Assembly (NCBI RefSeq): GCF_014645735.1
Contig: NZ_BMMH01000006.1
Location: 62,001-126,000 of the forward strand
Length of the DNA: 64,000 nt
Source of the DNA: Nocardia jinanensis
GTDB lineage: Bacteria > Actinomycetota > Actinomycetes > Mycobacteriales > Mycobacteriaceae
Direction of reading: 5' to 3'
Shown piece by piece: positions 43,080-52,609 of the stretch. Position numbers and translations under genes: made by a program. How positions within the stretch are numbered: position 1 is the stretch's first letter; each line of letters begins with the position of its first letter. The notes under the pieces are model-generated. The model saw only the letters and a program-made list of their open reading frames with translations, had not been told where the DNA came from and did not search any database.

Positions 43080-45380
43080 TCAGGACAGCCGGTCCAGTAC
43101 CGCGCCGGCGGCGCGGTCGCGCAGATTCTCCGGCCGGCCCAATGCCACCTGGTTGGCGGTGGCCCGGCGCAGCAGCAGATGCGCGGGATGTTCCCAGGTG
43201 AAACCGATACCGCCGTGGATCTGGATGCAGGACTCGGCCGCCGAGACCGCGGCGTCGAGCGCGGCGGCCGCGGCGATATCCGCGGACAGCTGCGCCTCGG
43301 GATGGTCCGGATCGAGTTGCGCCGCGGCCAGCACCTGTCCGCGCGAACCTTCCGCGCCGATCAGCATCCCCGCGCAACGATGCGAAATAGCCTGGTACGA
43401 GCCGATCAACCGGCCGAACTGCTCACGCTGGCCGGCCCAGTCGACGGCGAGCGCCAGGGCCCTGTTCGCGATACCGACCGACTCCGCCGCGAGCACCACC
43501 TGGGCCGTTCGCCGGGACGCGTCGAGGATCCGGGTCACCTCCGCGCCGCGGGCGATGACCTCCGGCTCGACCCCGTCCAGCACCACGACGCCGATGGTGC
43601 CGGTGAGGTCCACCGATTCCTGCGGCTCGACCTCGGCATACATGGTTTTCACCGTGCCCAGGACCAGCTCACCGGTGCCGGCGTCACGGGCGAGCAGCAC
43701 GAGCTGGTCGGCGACCGGCGCTCCCGGCACCCGCTCGACCGAACCGGACAGCCGGGATCCGTCCCACGTCGGCAGCGGGCCGTCGACGGCCCAGCCGTTG
43801 TCGTCCACCGGGACGACGAAAGCGGCGGTGGCACCGTCGCATACCGCCCGCACAGCCTCGGTGGCGCCGGCCTGACGCAGCACCTCGAGCGCGATCAGCG
43901 TCGGGACCAGGGGAACCGGCGCGACCGCGTAGCCGGCCTCTTCGACCGCGACCGCGAGCATCCGCGTCCCGGCACCACCGCCACCGAGGTCCTCCGGAAC
44001 CGCGAGGCCGGGGAGACCGAACTCGACCAGTTCGTCCCAGAGCCCGATATCGTAGTCGGCGGTCTTCGACGCCCAGGACAGGAGCTTTTCGGTGCTGGTA
44101 TGCGACGCCAGTGCCTTGCCGAGTACCTCGCGCAGCGCTGCCTCGTCCTCGTCCGGCCGGGTCAGCGGCCGGCCCGGCGCGACCGGCGCCGGACGGGTGC
44201 CCTCGCCGCGATGCGAGGGCAGGCCGAGTACCTGCTCAGCGATGGCGTTACGTTGGATCTCCGCGGTTCCGGCGCCGATGGTCGAGGCCCGGGTCATGAA
44301 GTAGCCGTAGGTCCAGCTGCCCCCGTCGACAGCACCTTTCGACCGGTTGCCCAGTGCGGCGCCCGTCCCGGTCAGCCGCTGCGCGAGCCGGTGCAGCTGC
44401 TGTTCGAATTCGGATTTGACCAGTCGGTTCACCGAGGCGACCCCACCGGGATCGGCCTTGCGCAGCACCGCGTCGAGTGCGCGCGCGCTGTTGGCGGCGA
44501 TAGCGCGCACACCGGTCTCGACGTGGGCGAGTTCCTGACGTACCAGGGCGTTGTCGGCGTACCCCTGTTTCTTCGCGAGGGCGAACACCTTGTCGACCAG
44601 GCCGCGATAGCGGAATTCGTCGGCGAGGAACGCGGTGGCGCGTTCGTGGCCCAGGGAGGTCCGCATGACCGACCAGCCTTTGCCCTCCTCGCCGACCAGG
44701 TTCTCCACCGGCACCACGACGTCGTCGAAGAAGATCTCGGCGAAATGGTGTCCGCCGGCGGCATCGCGGAGGGGGCGCACGTCGATACCGGGCGAGTTCA
44801 TCGGGATCAGCAGGTAGCTGATGCCGTCGGTGCCGCGGCCGGGTGGGCCGGTGCGCACCAGCGCGAACATCCAGTCTGCCTCGGCGGCCTGGGTGGTCCA
44901 GATCTTCTGGCCGGTGACGCGGTAGTTGTCGCCCTCGCGCACCGCTCTGGTGGACAGCGAGGCGAGGTCGCTGCCCGCGCCGGGTTCGGAGAAGCCCTGG
45001 CACCAGGCTTCCTCGGCCCGCAGCAGCGGCTCGAGGAAGCGCTTCTGCTGCGCGTCGGTGCCGTAGACGATCAGGGTGGGGGCGACGATGAAGGCGATCG
45101 AGTTCGGATGCTTCGGCACCCCGGCGGCGCTGGTCATCCGGTAGTAGTCGAGCTGATCCTCGAGCCCGAGCTCGAGCCCGCCGACCGATACCGGCCAGCC
45201 CGGGGCGGCCACCCCGGCATCGACCATCTCCGACTGCCACGCGCGCGCGGCGGCGGCGCGTTCCTCGGACGTCTTCGGCCGCGGACGCTTCGCGTAGGAG
45301 TCGAGCAACGCGGTCAGCCGCGCACGCCAGTCGCCCGTTTCGGTCGATCCCTCCAGCGGACCTGTCGTCGATCCAGCCAC
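43080..45380 (-). CDS. Two-domain acyl-CoA dehydrogenase, FadE34-like
   Basis: A 766-residue fusion of two acyl-CoA dehydrogenase domains. The first (about 1-385) has GFSEPGAGSDLASLSTRA, WTTQAAEADWMFALV and the loop TIGAGTAEIQRNAIAEQVLG. The second (about 415-766) has ESCIQIHGGIGFTWEHPAHL, the pattern of the non-catalytic partner subunit. In mycobacterial steroid side-chain oxidation such halves are separate (FadE28/FadE29) or fused (FadE34/ChsE3); this one is the fused form and should make a pseudo-heterotetramer. Branched or steroid-like acyl-CoA substrates are typical. The GTG at 45380 has GAGGAG upstream; it heads a six-gene operon. Confidence 0.9.
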   Translation of the reverse strand: MAGSTTGPLEGSTETGDWRARLTALLDSYAKRPRPKTSEERAAAARAWQSEMVDAGVAAPGWPVSVGGLELGLEDQLDYYRMTSAAGVPKHPNSIAFIVAPTLIVYGTDAQQKRFLEPLLRAEEAWCQGFSEPGAGSDLASLSTRAVREGDNYRVTGQKIWTTQAAEADWMFALVRTGPPGRGTDGISYLLIPMNSPGIDVRPLRDAAGGHHFAEIFFDDVVVPVENLVGEEGKGWSVMRTSLGHERATAFLADEFRYRGLVDKVFALAKKQGYADNALVRQELAHVETGVRAIAANSARALDAVLRKADPGGVASVNRLVKSEFEQQLHRLAQRLTGTGAALGNRSKGAVDGGSWTYGYFMTRASTIGAGTAEIQRNAIAEQVLGLPSHRGEGTRPAPVAPGRPLTRPDEDEAALREVLGKALASHTSTEKLLSWASKTADYDIGLWDELVEFGLPGLAVPEDLGGGGAGTRMLAVAVEEAGYAVAPVPLVPTLIALEVLRQAGATEAVRAVCDGATAAFVVPVDDNGWAVDGPLPTWDGSRLSGSVERVPGAPVADQLVLLARDAGTGELVLGTVKTMYAEVEPQESVDLTGTIGVVVLDGVEPEVIARGAEVTRILDASRRTAQVVLAAESVGIANRALALAVDWAGQREQFGRLIGSYQAISHRCAGMLIGAEGSRGQVLAAAQLDPDHPEAQLSADIAAAAALDAAVSAAESCIQIHGGIGFTWEHPAHLLLRRATANQVALGRPENLRDRAAGAVLDRLS

Positions 45381-45409
45381 AACGTCTCCTCAGCTACCGA
45401 TCAAGAGTC

Positions 45410-45425
45410 ACTAGGTTAACTTAGT
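45410..45425. promoter_or_regulatory. Operator-like near-palindrome around GTTAAC
   Basis: ACTAGGTTAACTTAGT is symmetrical except at one base pair of positions. It is 30 bases upstream of the two-domain dehydrogenase start, at the head of the six-gene operon. It shares the GTTAAC centre with 61101-61120. Confidence 0.6.
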
Positions 45426-45513
45426 CATAGATTACAGCGAGCGCTTTCCGAGGGGAAGTCCCCCGCCCGTGAATCACGCGCAGCACCGGTCCTCCGCCCC
45501 GGCATCCGGAAAC

Positions 45514-45948
45514 TCAGGCCGCATCGGGCAGGAGCAGCTTGCGCGCTGCCGCCCGGTACTCCTCGCTCAGCGGGACAGCTCCGGACTCCCCCGCGACGGT
45601 GTGCACATCGACCGAGCGCGACACCGCGACCGGCTTGCCGTTCTGGAACAATCCGGCTCGATGCGCTATCGAAGTCCGGCCGATCCGGTGCACACCGATC
45701 CCGAGCCGAACCTCCCCCGGGTACGTCACTTCCGCCAAGTAGTCGATATCGACATGGGCCAGCAGCATCCGCAGCGGCGTGCCGGCGGGCAGCAGCCCCT
45801 CGATCATCCGGTTCAGGGTGACGCGACCCTCTTCGAAGAAACGCGCGATCGCGACGTTGTTCACGTGACCGATCCGGTCGATATCGGCGAATATCAGGCT
45901 GATCTCACGTTCGCAGGGGTATGCGTCGAAGGGCAGCGGCGGCCTCAT
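45514..45948 (-). CDS. 4HBT-type hotdog thioesterase
   Basis: A 144-residue acyl-CoA thioesterase of the 4-hydroxybenzoyl-CoA type. The active-site helix region reads FADIDRIGHVNNVAIARFFE, including the conserved Asp-x5-HVNN motif of this group. HVDIDYLAEVTYPGEVRLG follows. The ATG at 45948 overlaps the previous stop (ATGA). It releases CoA from an acyl-CoA, possibly as an overflow valve for trapped intermediates. It is last in a seven-gene unit. Confidence 0.88.
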   Translation of the reverse strand: MRPPLPFDAYPCEREISLIFADIDRIGHVNNVAIARFFEEGRVTLNRMIEGLLPAGTPLRMLLAHVDIDYLAEVTYPGEVRLGIGVHRIGRTSIAHRAGLFQNGKPVAVSRSVDVHTVAGESGAVPLSEEYRAAARKLLLPDAA

Positions 45949-46634
45949 GTGCCGGTACCCGGCCGACCGGACTCCCCGCGGGCGATGAACAGTCCCTGCG
46001 CCGACACTGTCACCTGCCCGTCGGCGACGATCTCGCCGATCGTGTACAACTTGCGGCCCTCCCGGCCGATTCGCCGCGCCCGTACGGTGAGCGCGACGTA
46101 CAGCGGCGTCGGCCTCCGATACGTCAGGTCGAGTTGCGCTGTCATACCGGCGGTCCCGGCCAGCTGGTTGGCCACGGCCAGCGCGCCGTCGAGCAGCAGG
46201 GCGCAGACACCGCCGTGCACCAGCGCCGGCGGGCCCTGATACGGAAGTCCCAGGGTGACAACACCTTCCGCCCAGCCGCCGCCCGCGTCCCGCATGGTCA
46301 GCGGTGGGGCGATCGGGTTCTCCGGACCGGTCGCGGGATCGTGTCGCGCGATCCCCTCGCCCTGCCACATCTCCGACAGCTGGGCGGGGACGGGCCGGGT
46401 GCGGCTCTCCAGCTGCTCGGCGATGCGCTGGAGTTCGGCGGCCGCGGCAGGTAGCCCGGCCTCGTCGGGCGCCGTACGGGCCAGCGCGTCCACGATCCGC
46501 CGGACCGCGGCCGCGGCGTCGTCGATCGGATCGTCGATCGGCGGTGCCGTAAGGCACGACTCACCGGGAGTCGCGCGGGACAGAACCTTGCGGCGAGTAG
46601 GCACGACCCAATCGATCGAGCGTGTGGTCTTCAC
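45945..46634 (-). CDS. PaaI-type hotdog thioesterase
   Basis: A 229-residue thioesterase with a ~100-residue helical N-terminal extension and a PaaI-type hotdog domain. PPALVHGGVCALLLDGALA is the central helix motif and QLDLTYRRPTPLYVALTVRA the following strand. The architecture is like that of the thioesterase at 18364. It starts at GTG 46634 with GGAGG upstream and overlaps the next thioesterase. Confidence 0.83.
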   Translation of the reverse strand: MKTTRSIDWVVPTRRKVLSRATPGESCLTAPPIDDPIDDAAAAVRRIVDALARTAPDEAGLPAAAAELQRIAEQLESRTRPVPAQLSEMWQGEGIARHDPATGPENPIAPPLTMRDAGGGWAEGVVTLGLPYQGPPALVHGGVCALLLDGALAVANQLAGTAGMTAQLDLTYRRPTPLYVALTVRARRIGREGRKLYTIGEIVADGQVTVSAQGLFIARGESGRPGTGT

Positions 46635-46673
46635 GGATCAACGCCTCCCGCGTTCTGTGAGTTACCGATCAGG

Positions 46674-47483
46674 TCAGCGGCGATCGCTGTAGGCCATTTC
46701 CTGTGCCAGGCTCGCCACGATCTCGCCGTGGCCGATGACCGTGCCCCGGTACCAGCCGCGTTTACCCGCCGAGACACCCCGCCCGTGGTCGACGAAGAGC
46801 CAATCGTCCCAGCGCGGCGTCCGGTGGAACCACAGCGCGTGATCGAGGCTCGGCCCGAGGACCTCGGTGCCGACCGTGCGGCGCAGTCCGGTGGAGAAAT
46901 CCGACATATAAGCGATGGCCGCGGCGTGCAGCAGCGGGTCATCGTGCGGTAGTTCGCAATTGGGGCGGACCCAGAATCTGGAGGGGAAGAACTTCTCTGG
47001 GCCCGACCAGTCCTCGACGCGGGCCAGTAGCGCCAGCTCGGGCTCCGAGGTCACGATCGGGCTTTGTTCCGGCGGGGCGAGCGGCACCACATCCGCCGTG
47101 GTGTGCTCCTCGCCCTCGGCGACCGTCCGGAACGACGCGGACATGTTGAAGATGACCTCGCCGTCCTGGAGTGCGACCACGCGGCGCGCCGAGTACGACC
47201 TGCCGTCCCGGTCGTTGTCGACACGGAAGACGACCGGTTGCGCGGCGTTGCCCCGCCGCAGGAAGTAACCGTGCAGTGAATGGGGCACACGGTCGGGCTC
47301 GACCGTTGCGCCGCAGGCCAGCAGGGCCTGCGCCAGTACCTGGCCGCCGTACAGCGCGCGATCGACCTCGAATCGGTGCACCGACCGGAACAGACCGCGA
47401 TCGAGACGATCCAGCGTCAGGATGTCCGTGAGCGGGACAGTCCGTAGTTCATCCGCGCGCCTGCCCGTGGCCAACTCAGTCAT
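46674..47483 (-). CDS. tesB: Acyl-CoA thioesterase II (TesB type)
   Basis: A 269-residue double-hotdog thioesterase. Family marks are YGGQVLAQALLACGATV and HSLHGYFLRRGNAAQPVVF in the first half, and MSDFSTG (catalytic Asp), SLDHALWFHR and SLAQEMAY (Gln) in the second. It hydrolyses medium to long acyl-CoA. The ATG at 47483 overlaps the crotonase stop by eight bases. It sits beside two other thioesterases of different subfamilies in the same unit. Confidence 0.92.
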   Translation of the reverse strand: MTELATGRRADELRTVPLTDILTLDRLDRGLFRSVHRFEVDRALYGGQVLAQALLACGATVEPDRVPHSLHGYFLRRGNAAQPVVFRVDNDRDGRSYSARRVVALQDGEVIFNMSASFRTVAEGEEHTTADVVPLAPPEQSPIVTSEPELALLARVEDWSGPEKFFPSRFWVRPNCELPHDDPLLHAAAIAYMSDFSTGLRRTVGTEVLGPSLDHALWFHRTPRWDDWLFVDHGRGVSAGKRGWYRGTVIGHGEIVASLAQEMAYSDRR

Positions 47484-48267
47484 CTCGGCTCGGCTTCGCC
47501 GCGCGCTTGCCGAAGCGGTCACCGATATCCTTGCCGTCGGGCCGCCAGGACGCCGAGGCCTCCGCCTCGAGGCCGAGGGCGTGGGCCACCGAGGCGCCGG
47601 CGCCTTCCTTCAGCAGGCGCAGCATTCGCTGCACCGCTACCGGATGCCCGGCCGCGATCGCCCCGGCGACGGCGAGAGTGCGTTCCATCAACTGCTCGTG
47701 CGGGACCACCTCGTTCGCCAGGCCGATGCGCAGCGCGGTGGCGGAGTCGATCGGTTCGCCGCTGAGGATGATCTGGGTCGCGGCGGGCAATCCCACGATG
47801 CGGGGCAGCATCGCGCTGCCACCCCAGCCGTTCAGCAGTCCGATCGAGGCGTGGGTGTCGGCGAATACGGCCTCCTCGGAGGCGATGATGAACGAGCAGT
47901 TCACCGCGAACTCGAACGCTCCGGTGTAGCAGGGCCCGTTGACCGCGGCGATCACCGGTTTGCCGATCGCGCGCAACGCCTGAGTAGGTGTGGTTCCCTC
48001 GGTACGCGGCGGCGGGCCGGTCAGCGCCTCGGGCAGGTCGACACCCGCGGAAAACGCGGTGCCCGCCCCGGTGATCACCACCACCCGGACATCCTCGTCC
48101 GCGTCGGCCTTCCACAGTTCCCGTTTGATCGCCTTGCGCATCGCCCGATTGATCGCATTACGCCGATCCGGCCGATTCAGCGTCAGGATCGCGACGTGGC
48201 CGTCACGAGTTACCAGGACCGGCTCGGCCTGGTCGTTGTCGTTGTCCGCACCCACGGGATTCCTCAC
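47476..48267 (-). CDS. Enoyl-CoA hydratase/isomerase (crotonase) family
   Basis: A 263-residue crotonase. GTAFSAGVDLPEAL and PCYTGAFEFAVNCSFIIAS give the oxyanion hole and first Glu; the second position is in FADTHASIGLLNGWGGS, with His in place of Glu. This THAxxG form is common in actinobacterial EchA proteins whose reactions are mostly unknown. The GTG at 48267 is the longest reading; a GTG four codons later (48255) has a better ribosome site, TGAGGAA. Confidence 0.83.
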   Translation of the reverse strand: MRNPVGADNDNDQAEPVLVTRDGHVAILTLNRPDRRNAINRAMRKAIKRELWKADADEDVRVVVITGAGTAFSAGVDLPEALTGPPPRTEGTTPTQALRAIGKPVIAAVNGPCYTGAFEFAVNCSFIIASEEAVFADTHASIGLLNGWGGSAMLPRIVGLPAATQIILSGEPIDSATALRIGLANEVVPHEQLMERTLAVAGAIAAGHPVAVQRMLRLLKEGAGASVAHALGLEAEASASWRPDGKDIGDRFGKRAAKPSRDD

Positions 48268-48271
48268 ATTC

Positions 48272-49123
48272 TCAGACGAATTCGACTACTGCTTCGGTGA
48301 ACGCGTCGTTGTCATCACCGGCGGCGGTATGACCCGCACCGTCCAGCTCGACGCACCGCGCGCTCGGCACGGCCGCCAGGAATTCTTCGACAGCGCCCCG
48401 GCTGACCACATCGGACAGCGCGCCGCGGACGACCAGAATCGGCACGCCCAGACCGGCCGCCACCGATTCGAGTTCCCGCGCCCACGTGTGCAGGTCCTGC
48501 TGCGCCTTCCGGAGGAACTGCGGGTCCCAATGCCACCGCCAGCGCCCGTCCGGACGCCGGCGCAGGTTGCGGCGCAAACCTTCCGCGCTCCGCGGACGTT
48601 TCCGGTGCGGCAGGTACGCCGCAATCGCGTCCGCGGCCTGCTCGAGACTGGTGAAGCCGTCCGGGTTGCCCTCCATGAAGGCCCTGATCCGGCTCCCGCC
48701 GCCCTCCTCGATTCGCGGAACCACATCGACCAGCACGAGTTTGCGGATCCGGGCGGCGCCGAGCTCGCCGGCGGCCTGGAGTCCGGTCAGTCCGCCGAGG
48801 CTCGCCCCGACGAGGGTGACCGGTTCCCCGATCTGATCCACCACCGCGCAGATATCCCGGGCGAGGGTGTCCATGCCGTACTCGGCGGCCGAGGACGCCC
48901 AGGCACTGTCCCCGTGACCGCGGGTATCGATCGCGAGGACACGCAGGCCCCGGGCCGCCAGGTGGGCACCCGTCCGCTTCCATGAATGCCGGGTCTGGCC
49001 GGTTCCGTGCAGTAACAGCACCACCGGATCGCCGGCCCGCCCCCAGCAGTCCCCTACCAGCCGCAGGCCGCCCGACCCGCGGAACTGCACGGGCCGGGCA
49101 GATTCGGTGGTGGTGCTGCTCAC
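48272..49123 (-). CDS. Alpha/beta hydrolase
   Basis: A hydrolase of about 283 residues. PVVLLLHGTGQTRHSWKR holds the oxyanion HG motif, VTLVGASLGGLTGLQAAG the nucleophile Ser, and LDGAGHTAAGDDNDAF the catalytic His. VLVDVVPRIEEGG follows the Ser region, as in the lipase/esterase and C-C hydrolase groups. The GTG at 49123 is preferred because AGGAG lies just upstream; a GTG at 49141 is the alternative. In this operon it may open a lactone or split a C-C bond (inference). Confidence 0.82.
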   Translation of the reverse strand: MSSTTTESARPVQFRGSGGLRLVGDCWGRAGDPVVLLLHGTGQTRHSWKRTGAHLAARGLRVLAIDTRGHGDSAWASSAAEYGMDTLARDICAVVDQIGEPVTLVGASLGGLTGLQAAGELGAARIRKLVLVDVVPRIEEGGGSRIRAFMEGNPDGFTSLEQAADAIAAYLPHRKRPRSAEGLRRNLRRRPDGRWRWHWDPQFLRKAQQDLHTWARELESVAAGLGVPILVVRGALSDVVSRGAVEEFLAAVPSARCVELDGAGHTAAGDDNDAFTEAVVEFV

Positions 49124-49143
49124 TGCGCTCCTGTCCGACACTG

Positions 49144-50935
<1,792 letters not shown>

Positions 50936-50992
50936 CCTGCCCACCTCTCGGCCGACTATTTCCAGCAACCTCGCCAGAATCTCACCTAGATA

Positions 50993-51008
50993 ACATAGTG
51001 CACTATGT
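50993..51008. promoter_or_regulatory. Perfect 16-bp palindromic operator
   Basis: ACATAGTGCACTATGT reads the same on both strands. It lies 57 bases upstream of the crotonase GTG and is preceded by ACCTAGATA. It is the clearest member of the set of related sites and fits a TetR-family dimer. Confidence 0.7.
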
Positions 51009-51182
51009 CAGCGCCTGCAAGCCGCCGTTGATCGTCGGCCTATCGAGGCGGCAATCCGAGAAAATCGTTCACAACCCTCGGCACTTACGCACCGGGTCCA
51101 CACACCTCCAGTGTCACGAGACCCCTCGCCCGACAATTCGCACCCCGAACACCGGAACCGGCGATGCGCGTCATGAATAAAC

Positions 51183-51199
51183 ACCTAGTGAACCTAGAT
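51183..51199. promoter_or_regulatory. Direct repeat ACCTAG element before livK
   Basis: ACCTAGTGAACCTAGAT contains ACCTAG twice, nine bases apart, about one helical turn. It lies 120 bases upstream of the substrate-binding protein gene and resembles the ACCTA part of the other sites. Confidence 0.5.
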
Positions 51200-51319
51200 T
51201 GCTTATTGACACATCTTGTCTGCGCACCCTACCTTTAGCTGGTCTCCGGCTTGTGATGCACATCACCCCATCGAGCGGTCCAGCTCGGTCACAGCCGCCC
51301 ATGAGAGAAGGACTCCCCC

Positions 51320-52564
51320 ATGGCCGATACGCATGCGAATTCGCCGACCGTCAAAACTCGGCTCGGCCGGCTCGGTCTGCTCGCACTGGTTCCCGCGATA
51401 GCACTCGCCACCGCCTGTGGCAGCGGCGGAGACTCCACGGGCACGGCCGCCGAGGCCCCGGACAGCGCCTTCCCCGACAAACCGGCGACCGGCAGCCCGA
51501 TCAAGATCGGGCTGATCAATCCCGAGGGCGGCCCGGCGATTTCCCAGCCGTCGAACCGCGAGGCCGCGGAGGCCGTCGTGGCATACACGAACGCGAACCT
51601 CGGCGGAATCGCCGGGCATCCCATCGAACTCGTCACCTGCGCGAGCAAGGAGGATCCCGCCTCGAACCGCGATTGCGCCAACCAGATGGTCGAGGCGAAA
51701 GTCTCCGCCGTCGTCGTCACCACCACCGCCTACGGCGACACCATGGTCCCGGTCATCACCGGAGCGGGCATTCCCTACGTCACCCCGTCCGCCGCGGCCG
51801 GTGCGGAAATGACCACGCCCAACGCCTTCAGCCTCACCGGCGGATTCCCGGGCACTCTGAAATCGATGGCGGCCTACGCGGCCGGTAAGGGATACAAGAA
51901 GGTGACCGCCTTCGTCACCGAGAACGGCGCCGCGGTCCCCACCGCGAAGCAGATGGGCGGGGCCGCCTTCGGCGCCGCGGGCATCGATCTGCGGGTCGTG
52001 CCCATTCCCCTGGGCACGCCCGACGCGACACCCCAGGTCAGCTCGGGGATTTCCGGGGATATCGGCGCTGTGGCCGTGGTAGGCGACGCGACGATGTGTA
52101 CCGCGGTGGTCAAATCGCTCGGCGCCCTCGGTGCGACCCAGGACAGAATGCTGATCCAGCCGTGCCTGGATCCCGCGACCATGGAGGCCATCGGCGACGC
52201 GATGGAAGGAGCCCATGTCTTCACCACCGCGGACCTGGTCTCCGACGATCCGGAGGCCGCGCTCTACCGCAGCGTGCTGAAAAGGTACGCACCCGACACC
52301 GACACCGCGGGCTACACCTACACCGGCTACCAGGGCATGCTCGGCCTCGTCCGCGCGGCGCAGGGCGTGACCGGCGACCCGACCGCCACGGCCGTCGCCA
52401 CCGCGATCACCACGGCCGACAAGGTGACCCTGCCCGCCGGGCACGGCATGACCTTCGCCTGCGACGGCACGGCGCTGGCACAGCTGCGCTCGATCTGTAG
52501 CACGCAACTGGTGACGGTCACCATCACCGACGGCGAACCCACCGATCCGCAGGTCACCGAATAG
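51320..52564 (+). CDS. livK: Liv-type ABC transporter substrate-binding lipoprotein
   Basis: A 414-residue periplasmic-binding-fold lipoprotein. The signal peptide ends in LATAC with the lipidated Cys at position 33, so it is held on the outer membrane face. The mature part begins with KIGLINPEGGPAISQPSNRE and follows the branched-chain amino acid/urea-binding family, with NANLGGIAGHPIELV and YVTPSAAAGAEM. In catabolic islands such proteins often bind aromatic or alicyclic acids instead of amino acids. The ATG follows GAGAAGGA. It is first in a three-gene transporter operon. Confidence 0.88.
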   Translation: MADTHANSPTVKTRLGRLGLLALVPAIALATACGSGGDSTGTAAEAPDSAFPDKPATGSPIKIGLINPEGGPAISQPSNREAAEAVVAYTNANLGGIAGHPIELVTCASKEDPASNRDCANQMVEAKVSAVVVTTTAYGDTMVPVITGAGIPYVTPSAAAGAEMTTPNAFSLTGGFPGTLKSMAAYAAGKGYKKVTAFVTENGAAVPTAKQMGGAAFGAAGIDLRVVPIPLGTPDATPQVSSGISGDIGAVAVVGDATMCTAVVKSLGALGATQDRMLIQPCLDPATMEAIGDAMEGAHVFTTADLVSDDPEAALYRSVLKRYAPDTDTAGYTYTGYQGMLGLVRAAQGVTGDPTATAVATAITTADKVTLPAGHGMTFACDGTALAQLRSICSTQLVTVTITDGEPTDPQVTE

Positions 52565-52609
52565 GCCGACGGGGATTCCACGACCTATTCGATCCCCGAG
52601 GAGCTTTCC

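Larger units (their letters stand above)
50936..51319. promoter_or_regulatory. 384-bp divergent control region of the crotonase and Liv operons
   Basis: No gene was recognised. It carries a perfect 16-bp palindrome near the crotonase side (50993-51008) and a second element near the transporter side (51183-51199). AATTTC-like or AT-rich promoter tracts are seen at 51174-51230 (ATGAATAAACACC, TTGCTTATTGACACATCT). Confidence 0.6.

Noticed and set aside
43002-45419. A plus-strand open frame of about 805 codons opposite the two-domain dehydrogenase
   Set aside because: It is a mirror of the real minus-strand gene in GC-rich DNA. Its protein is Arg/Gly/Gln-rich without any family motif.
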